From positions 310,001 through 374,000 of the forward strand of contig NZ_BMMH01000007.1 of NCBI RefSeq assembly GCF_014645735.1: 64,000 bases of DNA. The letters run 5' to 3'. A program made the position numbers and the translations under genes. Shown here piece after piece: positions 25,932-34,324 of this stretch. Under the pieces are notes generated by a model that saw only the letters and a program-made list of their open reading frames with translations, searched no databases and had not been told where the DNA came from. This DNA is from Nocardia jinanensis. Its GTDB lineage: Bacteria; Actinomycetota; Actinomycetes; Mycobacteriales; Mycobacteriaceae. How positions within the stretch are numbered: position 1 is the first letter of the stretch; every line of letters starts with the position of its first letter.

Positions 25932-26528
25932 TCATCGACCGCCGTAGGGCCGGGCCGTGCGGGCGGTGCGCAGTGCCTCGCCCCACCAGACGAGCTGGTC
26001 GAGCAGAGTGGTGGCCGCGGTATCGGCGCCGGCGCCGGCGATCAGAGCGCCCGCTTCGTCGCGCTGGCCCCAAGGGTTGTGGAAGCTGACGGTGTCACGG
26101 ACGGTGACCGCGTGTAGTTCGGCGAACACCGTGCGCAGGTGTTCGGTCGCCCGCAGGCCGCCGGAGATCCCGCCGTAGCTCACGAAACCCACCGGTTTGG
26201 CCTGCCATTCGGCATTGTGCAGATCGATGAAGTTCTTCAGCGTGCCCGGATAGCTGTGGTTGTACTCCGGCGTGACGACCACGAAAGCGTCCGCGTCGCC
26301 CAATGTCTCCCGGGTTCCGGTGAGGGCGTCGGCGGGAGCGCCGAAGGCGTGTGGCAGTTCGGTGGCCGCGATATCGACGGTGACCGGTGCAACGTCCGCC
26401 CGGCGCGCGGCCCGGGCGAGGAACCAGTCGCCGACCGCCGGTGCGAAGCGGCCGTCGCGGCTGCTGCCGATGATGACCGCGACGCGCAGGGGTGCGGTGC
26501 CGGATGCTGCGGTGATGGTGCTGTCCAC
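25932..26528 (-). CDS. NADPH-dependent FMN reductase
   Basis: The 198-residue flavodoxin-fold protein has VAVIIGSSRDGRFAPAVGDW at the N-terminus and the flavin-contact segment VVVTPEYNHSYPGTLKNFID. It reduces FMN or quinones with NADPH. The GTG at 26528 is chosen because GGAGG lies immediately upstream (GGAGGAAAC). A near-canonical SoxR box overlaps its promoter, so it is probably induced by redox-cycling drugs, as the flavin reductase in the Streptomyces SoxR regulon is. Confidence 0.87.
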   Translation of the reverse strand: MDSTITAASGTAPLRVAVIIGSSRDGRFAPAVGDWFLARAARRADVAPVTVDIAATELPHAFGAPADALTGTRETLGDADAFVVVTPEYNHSYPGTLKNFIDLHNAEWQAKPVGFVSYGGISGGLRATEHLRTVFAELHAVTVRDTVSFHNPWGQRDEAGALIAGAGADTAATTLLDQLVWWGEALRTARTARPYGGR

Positions 26529-26585
26529 GTTTCCTCCAGAGGGTGTGCCGGGCGGCGGTGCGCCGCTCCGGCACCCACTCTGATT

Positions 26586-26603
26586 CCTCAACTATTGTTG
26601 AGG
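26586..26603. promoter_or_regulatory. SoxR operator (soxbox)
   Basis: CCTCAACTATTGTTGAGG is a perfect palindrome with 7-base arms and matches the outer bases of the SoxR box CCTCAA-N6-TTGAGG exactly. On the minus strand a TTGACC -35 element overlaps it and is followed after 19 bases by a possible -10, the long spacer typical of MerR-family activated promoters. Confidence 0.75.
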
Positions 26604-26769
26604 TCAAGAGTCTTCGGGGTGCTGCTGTGACGGCGACCGGTCAGCGGGTATGCCGACGATAGAACGTGGCGCATCACGGAACGGTTGCGCGAGCTCTACA
26701 CTGACGCGGTTGGCGAGTAGACGTTCTAGGCTGGTAGCGGACGGCTTATGCCCTGGCATTAGGGAGCAC

Positions 26770-27231
26770 ATGGATATCGCGGAGGCGCCACAGCCGGTGT
26801 ACCGGCAGGCCCGCTTTGCCGACCTCGAGGACATCGCGGCCATCGAGTCCGAGGTGTTCGGCGAGCCGTACCTGTACCTGATGCTGCGCCAGCTCTTCGA
26901 TCTGCACGGGTCCGAATGGCTGGTCGCCGAGGTCGCCGGCACCGTTATCGGCTACGCCCTCACCCTGGAGAAGTCCGGTCGTGCGCTGCTGTTCACCTTC
27001 GCGGTGGCCAAGCGGTATCAGGGCGCGGGTTTCGGTCGTGCGCTGCTGAACCAGACACTGCGCGTATGCCGGGATCTGGGGGCCGACACCGTGTACCTCA
27101 CCGTCCGGCCCGACAACCATCCGGCCGGAAACCTGTTCAAACAGGCCGGTTTCGAGTTCGCGGAACACGACGATCGCTACTTCGGGCCGGGCGAGCCCCG
27201 CGATCTCTACGAGTACCGGCTCCATCCCTGA
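26770..27231 (+). CDS. GNAT acetyltransferase (RimI-like)
   Basis: The 153-residue protein has the acetyl-CoA-binding signature KRYQGAGFGRALLNQTL and the terminal NHPAGNLFKQAGFEF strand. It resembles RimI-like N-acetyltransferases, but the substrate is not known. The ATG at 26770 is used; the next gene starts 17 bases after its stop. Confidence 0.8.
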   Translation: MDIAEAPQPVYRQARFADLEDIAAIESEVFGEPYLYLMLRQLFDLHGSEWLVAEVAGTVIGYALTLEKSGRALLFTFAVAKRYQGAGFGRALLNQTLRVCRDLGADTVYLTVRPDNHPAGNLFKQAGFEFAEHDDRYFGPGEPRDLYEYRLHP

Positions 27232-27248
27232 CCGCTAGACTGGCCCGT

Positions 27249-28073
27249 ATGGGCGAGATCTCGCCGTTCGTGGCGTCGGTCTCCACCCGGATCGCCCGGC
27301 ACGCAGCGGCTTACACCGCCGAACTGGATGCCGGCGAGCACCCCGAGCGGATGTCACTGGACTCCTTCGCTGTGCACGTCGAGGCGGTCCTCGACGATTA
27401 CGACCCGCCCAGTGCGCGGCGCCGTCACTCCGACACCCTGGTGTTCCCGCATCTCTACGGCGCGGCCCGCGATCCGAATACGGACGAAGAGGGCTGGCGG
27501 GTGCCCAGCGCCGTGCTCGCCGCGCTCATGGCGGCGGAAGTGGAATTCCGCGGTCCGCTGCGGCTCAGCGCCCGCCAGAACACCCTGCTGGCCGAGGAAT
27601 ACGAAACGATCGGCGCGCAGCTCTCGGTGGTGGGCCTGGCCACCCACGCGGCTCTGGCCTTCCGTCGCGCCATGGCGCTGTACCGGGTGAACGAGGACGA
27701 CGAAGCAGAAGATCGCTGCGGCCTGCAGCTCGCCCGCTCGAATACGCGCGCGCTGCCACGCGGGGTCCGGCGGTGGGCCGGGCAGGGGTCCTACCTCCTG
27801 TGCGGTCACGGATTCAGGCCGTCGTGGCTGCTGGGCTGGGTGGTGTTGCAGATGCTGCTCTTCACCGGGGTGGCACTGTTGCTGGACAGCGGTCAACCGC
27901 CCGCCGATACGATCTACATGGGTGTGACCGGGTTCCTGAATCCGCCGGGCCCCGGTGATACCCGGGACCTACACGGTGCCGTGCGGGTGCTGTTCGTGAT
28001 CGAGGCCTGGACCGGTGCGGTATCGATGTCGGTGTTCTTCGCGCTGCTGGTCCGCAAATGGTTCCGGATGTAG
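27249..28073 (+). CDS. Membrane protein with a degenerate ion-channel-like C-terminus
   Basis: The 274-residue protein has a soluble, helical N-terminal 180 residues of no recognised family. After it come two membrane helices, SWLLGWVVLQMLLFTGVALL and RVLFVIEAWTGAVSMSVFFA. Between them lies TIYMGVTGFLNPPGPGDTRD, placed like the pore helix and filter of two-helix potassium channels, and the last helix reads like their inner helix, but the GYGD filter is not conserved. It may be a channel relative with another ion specificity or a sensor. It is 17 bases after the GNAT gene and converges on the SCO2521-type operon. Confidence 0.6.
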   Translation: MGEISPFVASVSTRIARHAAAYTAELDAGEHPERMSLDSFAVHVEAVLDDYDPPSARRRHSDTLVFPHLYGAARDPNTDEEGWRVPSAVLAALMAAEVEFRGPLRLSARQNTLLAEEYETIGAQLSVVGLATHAALAFRRAMALYRVNEDDEAEDRCGLQLARSNTRALPRGVRRWAGQGSYLLCGHGFRPSWLLGWVVLQMLLFTGVALLLDSGQPPADTIYMGVTGFLNPPGPGDTRDLHGAVRVLFVIEAWTGAVSMSVFFALLVRKWFRM

Positions 28074-28083
28074 CCGGGCTATC

Positions 28084-29061
28084 TCACCACTCCGCGTCGA
28101 AGATCTTGTGCCGCAACGCGGAAAGGGTGGCGACCGCGATATTGTCGCGTAACCGGCCGACGAGCGTGTTCCACTGCCGGGAGAAACCCGGATCGTTCTG
28201 CAGATCCTTCCACAGCGCGCGCAGCACCGGCGGTGTGTGCGCACCCGGCATCCACAGTCCGGCGAGATGTTCGAGGGCGGGCGCCAGGATATCGATCCGC
28301 TCGCGGCTGTGCGGGGCGAATCGGTCGGCTTCGTCGAGCACATCCGCCAGGACGGTCAGCAACCAGTCATGGGCGGCCAGATCCTCGCAGAACCGTTGCG
28401 CTGCTACCAGATCCACTTCGTCGCGCACGATCAATCGCACCGAGCGGACGGTGTCGTCGTCCATGTGCAGGGTGGCCGCCGGACCGCTGCTGCCGCCGAC
28501 CCGGGCTGTCCAGCGCAACCTGGTGGTGCCCGCCTGCACCGGCGGGCTCTGGTCCAGCCGGGAATCGGCGCGTACCCGGGCCAGCAGGCGTTCACTGATG
28601 GATGCCAGGTCCAGCGGGGCCGACCCGGGGAGCGGCGCGGCGGCGAGATAGCCGTCGGCCAGACCGGTTCCGGCGGCCATCCGTTCGGGAATCCGGGTGA
28701 CGACCTCGGTGACCCCCTTCTGGCTGATGTAGTGCGACCAGGTCTGGCGGCGGCGCTCGGCGCCCCGCACGACGCGGGTGCGGGCCGAGGACTGCAGCAC
28801 CCGGCCGCCGGCCAGCGCGAGACTGGTCGCGACGGTACCGACGATCCGGGCGTTCTGCTCACCCAGCCGCAGATCACAATCGACGCCGACCGCGGTGGTC
28901 GGGGACAGGCCCAGCGTGCCGGGTCGTTCCCGCCAGCGCACCCCGCAGCCGGGCAGCAGCGCGAGGAGGTCACCGGCCTCGGCGCGGGTGAGCGCCGTGG
29001 CCGACGGTAGTAGGCAGGTGCGTACCTCACCGAGGACGACCAGGGGCGCGGTCGCGGCCAT
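28084..29061 (-). CDS. SCO2521-like protein of unknown function
   Basis: The 325-residue protein is the last gene of a four-gene leftward operon that matches, from memory, the SCO2521-SCO2524 set of actinobacteria. It starts VVLGEVRTCLLPSATALTRA and has QTWSHYISQKGVTEVV and a C-terminal helical region (DWLLTVLADVLDEADRF). No catalytic motif is visible. It begins one base after the preceding gene's stop. Function is unknown; the context suggests a conserved complex with a P-loop protein. Confidence 0.65.
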   Translation of the reverse strand: MAATAPLVVLGEVRTCLLPSATALTRAEAGDLLALLPGCGVRWRERPGTLGLSPTTAVGVDCDLRLGEQNARIVGTVATSLALAGGRVLQSSARTRVVRGAERRRQTWSHYISQKGVTEVVTRIPERMAAGTGLADGYLAAAPLPGSAPLDLASISERLLARVRADSRLDQSPPVQAGTTRLRWTARVGGSSGPAATLHMDDDTVRSVRLIVRDEVDLVAAQRFCEDLAAHDWLLTVLADVLDEADRFAPHSRERIDILAPALEHLAGLWMPGAHTPPVLRALWKDLQNDPGFSRQWNTLVGRLRDNIAVATLSALRHKIFDAEW

Positions 29062-29062
29062 A

Positions 29063-30064
29063 TCAGGACCCGTCGAGCAGCAGGTGGGACAAACGCTCGC
29101 TGATCTTGCGCGGTACGACCACCTCTTCGGCGGCCCCGGCCGTGATGGTCTGCGCGAGCACGTCCTCGTCCAGGTCGAGATGATCGAGCACCAGCCGCAC
29201 CGCGTGTTCGATACCGAGATAGCGTTTGGGCAGCATCGACAGGGTCTGGTAGGCCGCGAACGGCGCCGCCTCCGGGTTCAGCTGCACCACCGGCGGTACC
29301 TCGTGCCAGCGGCGTGGCCACGGTTCACCGTTCCACTGTTGCGGATCCACCACGGCGGCACCGTGATACCGCAGCATTCCCAACCGCAGCAGATGCCAGA
29401 CCGCGGCCAGGAACGGGCACGACCAGCGGGTCACCGTGACGCCGTCGGCGACCTGGGTGCTCCACAACTGCACATCGAGGAAGATCGAGTGTTCACGGCG
29501 CCCGAACTCTTCGGGTGGTTCGTAGTTGCGGCCGCGCATGGCCTGGGCCGGTTCGTGTTCGGAGGACCGGCGGCCGTTGCACAGCCAGCCCGATTGGGCA
29601 GTCGGTGGCCGGCGTCCGGTATCGGGCGGCGCCGGTTCGGCGACGATCCGCGCGGCCACCATCTCGGCCATCGGTATCGGCTCGCCCAGCGGGACCCCGT
29701 CCACGAATTGCGAGGTCTGCCAGCAGCCCGATTCGCGCGCGAGATAATCGATGGTGAGTCCGGATTCGGTGGCGGCGGTGAGCAATTTGCCCAGCACTTC
29801 CGCCGGATCGGTATCGGGCTGGAAATAGTCGTCGATCAGATAACAGGTGCTGACCCGGACCTGCGGACCGAACCGGACCCGGGCCGATTCGGTGAACGCC
29901 GCGACCAGCGGCACGATCCGGCGGAACTCCTCCTTCACCCGCTCGAGATCGCCGAGTAGATCGTTGAGATAGAAGTGTCCGACCTCGATCGACAGATGGG
30001 ACAAGGGAACCGGGGCGACCCAGGGCTGTTCGGTGGCCTCGGTGTAGACCTGCCTTTCCCGCAT
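29063..30064 (-). CDS. SCO2522-like protein of unknown function
   Basis: The 333-residue soluble protein contains VPLSHLSIEVGHFYLNDLLG, a run of conserved aromatic residues (VRVSTCYLIDDYFQPDTDP) and WSCPFLAAVWHLLRLGMLRY. Several Trp, His and Cys residues suggest an enzyme or metal site, but I recognise no family motif beyond the likely SCO2522 match. Its ATG directly abuts the stop of the P-loop gene upstream with no spacer, so translation is coupled. Confidence 0.65.
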   Translation of the reverse strand: MRERQVYTEATEQPWVAPVPLSHLSIEVGHFYLNDLLGDLERVKEEFRRIVPLVAAFTESARVRFGPQVRVSTCYLIDDYFQPDTDPAEVLGKLLTAATESGLTIDYLARESGCWQTSQFVDGVPLGEPIPMAEMVAARIVAEPAPPDTGRRPPTAQSGWLCNGRRSSEHEPAQAMRGRNYEPPEEFGRREHSIFLDVQLWSTQVADGVTVTRWSCPFLAAVWHLLRLGMLRYHGAAVVDPQQWNGEPWPRRWHEVPPVVQLNPEAAPFAAYQTLSMLPKRYLGIEHAVRLVLDHLDLDEDVLAQTITAGAAEEVVVPRKISERLSHLLLDGS

Positions 30065-30979
30065 CTAGAGCCTCTCCCAGCTGGCGACATCCACGAGGCG
30101 GCGCGCGAGTTCGGTGTAGGCCTGCGCGGTTTCGTGGTTGGCGATGTGGGCGTTGACATCGCTGTCGAGGATCAACTGTTCGCGCCACTGCAGCACCGGC
30201 TCCATCGGTGTGGCGCCCAGTACGGCGGTCGCGCCGAGTCGGTTGGCGGTGGCCAGCCGTCGCAGCGCGACATCCTGCTCCTGCAACCATGCCGCCTGGG
30301 CCGCGCGCTGCGCGGTGAGATGCGAATTCGCGGCCGGGACGGCGGTACGGATATAGCGGGTCGAGCCGAGCAGTTCGTCGGGGTCGTGGCCGCAGGCGGC
30401 ACCGGTCTGCAGGAGACCGTGCGGTCCGTAGACCAGACCGGCGGCGGCCAGGATGTGCTGGCGCGTCCAGCGATGGAAGATCAGCCAGCGCGCGGTCCGG
30501 CGGCGCAGCTGCGGGAGCGCGGTCGCCTGCAGGGCGATCTCCAAGGCGACCGACCGGCCCGCACTCAGATCGACGAACACGACCCGGAACTCCTGTTCCA
30601 GAGCCACCAGCAGTTCCGCGCATCGCGTCACCACCGCGTCGTCGGCGGTGAGGAATTCGGCACCACCCTCGTCGCCCGGGAACAGGACCAGCCGGCCGGA
30701 GCGGGGCGCCACCCGTTTGAGTTCCGCACGGTCGGTGGCCGTGCCGATATCGACCCGGGCCGCCGTACCGGTCTGACCGAGCAGATACGAGTGCACACCG
30801 CCGTCGGTGATACCGCGTTCGACCGTGCTGATCTCGAACAGCGCCCCTGCGGTGGGCGATCCGAAATCGAAGTCCACATAGGCGACATTGCGACCCGACA
30901 TGCACAACCGGTACGCGAGATTGCAGCTGGTCACCGAACGACCGGTACCGCCCTTGTCGGAAGTGGAGAAAACCAGCAC
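30065..30979 (-). CDS. Variant P-loop (ParA/MinD-like) protein, SCO2523 family
   Basis: The 304-residue protein resembles a ParA/MinD-type ATPase. The N-terminal loop is STSDKGGTGRSVTSCNLA. It keeps the deviant Walker A lysine (KGG) but has arginine where the second lysine (GK[ST]) should be. The following AYVDFDFGSPTAG strand corresponds to the switch region with its aspartate, and VVFVDLSAGRSVA to Walker B. Nucleotide binding may persist while hydrolysis is changed. The GTG at 30979 is the start. It lies 11 bases after the large SCO2524-like gene and is probably the regulatory hub of the four-gene set. Confidence 0.75.
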   Translation of the reverse strand: MLVFSTSDKGGTGRSVTSCNLAYRLCMSGRNVAYVDFDFGSPTAGALFEISTVERGITDGGVHSYLLGQTGTAARVDIGTATDRAELKRVAPRSGRLVLFPGDEGGAEFLTADDAVVTRCAELLVALEQEFRVVFVDLSAGRSVALEIALQATALPQLRRRTARWLIFHRWTRQHILAAAGLVYGPHGLLQTGAACGHDPDELLGSTRYIRTAVPAANSHLTAQRAAQAAWLQEQDVALRRLATANRLGATAVLGATPMEPVLQWREQLILDSDVNAHIANHETAQAYTELARRLVDVASWERL

Positions 30980-30990
30980 CTACGCCACCC

Positions 30991-32841
30991 TCACCGCGTC
31001 GCGTCCTGGCGCGCGTACGCCAGTTCGTCGAGCTGGATCAGCGCCTGCGTGGCCAGACTGTAGGCGGTGCCGGGACGTTCGTGCAGTACACCGCGCGCCC
31101 GGTCCAGCGACTGCCGGATACGGTTGACGGCAGCCTGTTTCGGAGTCAGATAATCCCCGCCGACCTCGAGCTCCTCCTGGTTGAGCAGATGTTCGGCCTC
31201 GCTCAGCAGATCGACCGCGCGAGCGACCATGGTCGCGGGGGCCAGCGGTGGTTCGCGGAAGGTGTCGTAGGCGATCACCAGGCATTCCATCACCCGTTCG
31301 GTGACGAACCAGGACGGGCCGCCGGGAACCGGGAGCGCCGGCCCGAGCAGGGCCGCCGGGTCGTCCCAGAGTCCGGCCGCCGGGCCGTCACGCTGGATTC
31401 GCCGGTCGAGATGATCCATGGCGGCTTCGGCGAGGGCCATCAACTGGTCGCGGGTGTCGACATCGGTGCGCAGGCGCGCCGCCTGCAAGCACCGTTTGAG
31501 CATCATCGTCACGAAATCCGGGACATACCATTCCAGGGTGGGGCCACCGCCGATGTCCTCGCTACCGGCCAGACCCAGCCGGACACCCGGGTAGTGCAGC
31601 ACCGCGGCCGCGTCCCCGGCGGTGAGGCGGCTGGTGATCCGGGCGCGGCGCGCCAGCTGATCGAATACGGCCACTGTCCGGGCCAGATCCTCGGTGCTGT
31701 CCCGGTAGACCAGGTCCTGGATGAGGATGGCGGTGACGGTCAGACTGAAATAGTCCGATTCCTCGCCGTCGGACGTGCGCCACGGAATATCTTCCAGTGG
31801 CCAGCGGCCGCCGCCGAAACGGGCCACCGTCGACCAGTAGTTGCGGGCGAGCTCGAACCGCAGCTGCAGGGCGTCGGCGAGTTTGCGCTGTTCGTCGGTC
31901 AGCAGGTCCAGTTCCCGGATACGTTGCGAGGAGAGGTCGATGATGCCGTCCAGGGCGACGGCGGTGAAGTACAGGTAGGGGCGGGGCTCGGCATGTCCGG
32001 CTGCCTGCCCGGCGCCGCCGGGTACGAATTCGATGGGTTCGGCGGTGCGCACGATGCCCCAGCCCCAGCCGCATTCGAACAGTCGCTCGTCGTCGGCGAC
32101 ATCGACCTCGGTGGCCTGGCTGAGACGGACCTCGTTCGCCGCCTGCACCCGCAACCGCTCCAGCCGTGCCGACAACCGGCGGATCACCTCGTCGGTGGGG
32201 GCGTGGTTCTGGTTGATCATATGCAGGATCGCCTGCCCGGCCTCGGATTTCGGCTCGGGGGTGTGGATGACGAAACTGCGCACCAGACCCGCCATCGCCC
32301 CCGTGAGGCGCATACCGACCGCGTCGATGACCAGCGGGATACGTTCGCTCAACTGCCGCGCTTCACGCCGGACCTCACCGCCCACGAACCGCTGGAAGCC
32401 ACGCAGGAAGCGCAGTGCGGCGATACACAGGCTCAGCGACATGGAATAGGAGTCGACGATCTCCAGGGCGAGCTGGGCGTCGGTCGGCCGGCGATCGCCG
32501 GCCGCGCGGAGATAGGAGCCGGCCGCGAAGTCCGGTTGACCGTCGGGTCCGGTGTAGCGCCGCAGATAATCCTCGAGCAGCCCCACCAGTGCGCCGCCGA
32601 TACGGGTTTCCTCACCGAACGGGTCGAGTGCCCGCCGGGCATCGGTCGCCATATCGTCGGGTTGATCCAGCGCGAAGGCGTCGAGTTCGGTCGCCGGATA
32701 CAGCAGGCACAGCAACTGTTCGGCGTCGCTGATCGAATTGGTGCCGTCCCGGCCGCCCCAGCTCCATGTGTCGTCCCGGTAGGAACAGGCCAGCACGGCC
32801 CGCCACAGGTCCAGCAGCTGTTGCCGCGGCTTGATTCTCAT
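30991..32841 (-). CDS. SCO2524-like large helical protein
   Basis: The 616-residue protein starts MRIKPRQQLLDLWRAVLACS at the ATG at 32841 and is helical throughout. Landmarks are DDTWSWGGRDGTNSISDAEQ LLCLLYPA, ECGWGWGIV and TLEWYVPDFVTMMLKRCLQA. No nucleotide-binding or protease motif is visible. It is the first gene of the operon and, from memory, matches the SCO2524 family, always found with the variant P-loop protein. Function is unknown; a scaffold or target-recognition part is a guess. Confidence 0.65.
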   Translation of the reverse strand: MRIKPRQQLLDLWRAVLACSYRDDTWSWGGRDGTNSISDAEQLLCLLYPATELDAFALDQPDDMATDARRALDPFGEETRIGGALVGLLEDYLRRYTGPDGQPDFAAGSYLRAAGDRRPTDAQLALEIVDSYSMSLSLCIAALRFLRGFQRFVGGEVRREARQLSERIPLVIDAVGMRLTGAMAGLVRSFVIHTPEPKSEAGQAILHMINQNHAPTDEVIRRLSARLERLRVQAANEVRLSQATEVDVADDERLFECGWGWGIVRTAEPIEFVPGGAGQAAGHAEPRPYLYFTAVALDGIIDLSSQRIRELDLLTDEQRKLADALQLRFELARNYWSTVARFGGGRWPLEDIPWRTSDGEESDYFSLTVTAILIQDLVYRDSTEDLARTVAVFDQLARRARITSRLTAGDAAAVLHYPGVRLGLAGSEDIGGGPTLEWYVPDFVTMMLKRCLQAARLRTDVDTRDQLMALAEAAMDHLDRRIQRDGPAAGLWDDPAALLGPALPVPGGPSWFVTERVMECLVIAYDTFREPPLAPATMVARAVDLLSEAEHLLNQEELEVGGDYLTPKQAAVNRIRQSLDRARGVLHERPGTAYSLATQALIQLDELAYARQDATR

Positions 32842-32861
32842 ATCCGGTGTCCTCGCCCCCG

Positions 32862-32883
32862 CGTTCGATCGGCGCGTCGAACG
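32862..32883. promoter_or_regulatory. Inverted repeat upstream of the SCO2524-type operon
   Basis: CGTTCGA, eight bases, TCGAACG lies 21 bases upstream of the first gene of the operon. It is a plausible operator. It is not an SOS box, whose arms point the other way. Confidence 0.35.
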
Positions 32884-33303
32884 TCGTCTCCTAAAGTGTG
32901 CCTCGAACTCGTTCGCCGGGACAACAATTCGTGTGGTTTCGGAATTGCCGCGAGATAGCCTGGGGGACAGGTCGTTCGAGCCCCAAGCGAAGGTGGGCGC
33001 GTCCTCCGGGGTTCCGGCCGCTCGCCGGTCGCATCGGGTCGCCTCCCGGAATCGCCGCGTGATCACCTCGCCGCGCCCACGCGGTACCAGCCGCCCGACC
33101 GTGCGCGCTCGCCGCATCCGGTGGAGCTCTCGGCCGGGATTGCCGATAACGGAGTATTGCGGGCAACATCCGCGCTCATCCGATATCCGGTAGCCGAAAG
33201 CCCGGTGGGGCTCTCGGTCGCAGCGGCACCGGCCCCGGCCGGTACGGCGCGTCCCGGCATTCTGCGTTCCCTGGACGGCGCGATGGCAGCAGACTGGACG
33301 GTC
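32884..33303. other. Intergenic region before the antiporter remnant
   Basis: About 420 bases hold the promoter of the leftward operon and the upstream part of the antiporter remnant. Frames stay open in it, but I recognise no protein on either strand. Confidence 0.45.
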
Positions 33304-33750
33304 ATGGACCAGTTGGTGCTGACATTCGTGATCCTGTTCGCCGCGGTACTCGCCGAGGCGATCGGGCGGCGGATCGGTGTCGCGTCCGCGGTCCTGATTG
33401 CGCTGTTCGGTTGCGCTCTGGCACTGGTCCCGTTCGTTCCGCAGATCGCGGTGCCGCCGCATCTGATCCTGCCGCTCGTCCTGGCCCCGCTGCTGTACGC
33501 GGCGGCCCGGCGCACCTCGTGGCGGCAGTTCGCGGAGAGCTGGGAACCCATCGTGCTGCGGGCCGTCGGACTGGTCCTGGCGACCACGGCGGCGGTCGCC
33601 GCCGTGTTCCACGCATGGTTCCCGGGTCTGCCGGTGGCCGCGGCCGTCGTCCTCGGGGCGATCGTCGCTCCACCCGATCCGGTCGCGGCGACCGCGCTGG
33701 CCGGTCGGCTCGGGCTGCCCCGCCGCTTGGTGGTGGTACTGGGCGGCAGT
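33304..33750 (+). pseudogene. Truncated CPA1-type Na+/H+ antiporter
   Basis: About 149 residues match the N-terminal half-domain of a NhaP/CPA1 antiporter, from MDQLVLTFVILFAAVLAEAI to the ion-site helix VLGAIVAPPDPVAATALAGR and LGLPRRLVVVLGG. The next conserved block (EGEGLxND type) and the remaining helices are absent. The frame runs into unrelated arginine-rich sequence and a large hairpin. A deletion has removed more than half of the gene. An ATG at 33283 is also possible. Confidence 0.7.
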
Positions 33751-33776
33751 CGGCCGCGGCCTCGCGTACGCGGCGA

Positions 33777-33814
33777 GATCGGCGCCGCCGGGGACTCACC
33801 CGGCGGCGCCGATC
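33777..33814. terminator. Large perfect hairpin
   Basis: GATCGGCGCCGCCGGG, a six-base loop and the exact complement form a 16-bp stem. It lies between the antiporter remnant and the end of the leftward small gene and probably stops transcription from either side. Confidence 0.7.
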
Positions 33815-33857
33815 GGTTCCGGTGCCCGGCGACGACAAGCGCGCCGCTGCGCGCGGC

Positions 33858-34187
33858 CTATGACCGGCCCAGCGCCTCGGCCAGCTGGTTCTTCGTCATC
33901 TTCGAGCGGCCCTTGATATTGCGGCTCTTCGCTTCGTTGTACAGCTGGTCGCGGGTGCGGCCCTTGGGCTTGTCGGTGCCCGAGCGGAGCCCGCCACGGC
34001 GCTGCGGCGAGATATCGCGGGTCGAGGAGCGGCTGGCGGTCTTGGACTGGCCGGACTGGGCGCGGTTCTTGTTGACGGTCCGTGCACCGATTTCCTTTGC
34101 CCGCTCGGTGCCGACTCCTCGATCCTTCGCCGAGTCCTTGATGTGCTCGTACTGCCGTTCCTGTTTGTCGGTCCATTCCTTCGGCAT
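33858..34187 (-). CDS. Small basic protein with a Rho-N-like C-terminus
   Basis: The 109-residue basic protein starts MPKEWTDKQERQYEHIKDSA and ends RTRDQLYNEAKSRNIKGRSK MTKNQLAEALGRS. That tail looks like the Rho N-terminal/SAP-like helical motif that binds nucleic acid. Actinobacterial proteins like this are often labelled plasmid stabilisation protein. AGGAGGT lies six bases before the ATG. The middle is rich in S, R and Q and probably disordered. The true role is unknown. Confidence 0.75.
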   Translation of the reverse strand: MPKEWTDKQERQYEHIKDSAKDRGVGTERAKEIGARTVNKNRAQSGQSKTASRSSTRDISPQRRGGLRSGTDKPKGRTRDQLYNEAKSRNIKGRSKMTKNQLAEALGRS

Positions 34188-34324
34188 GACACACCTCCTG
34201 TCTGCCCGGGCGTATACCCGCGCGGAGCCGGGGCAATCAGATGCTGGTCGACCGCGGGTCGCTGGGCGTCGTACCCCGCGCATGCGGCACTATGCGCCAG
34301 AAGTTTCGCAGCTCGCCGGATCGG

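Noticed and set aside
31081..32958. Long open frame antisense to the SCO2524-like gene
   Set aside because: It is a mirror of a real gene in high-GC DNA: arginine, glycine and histidine rich, with no recognisable domain and no ribosome binding site.
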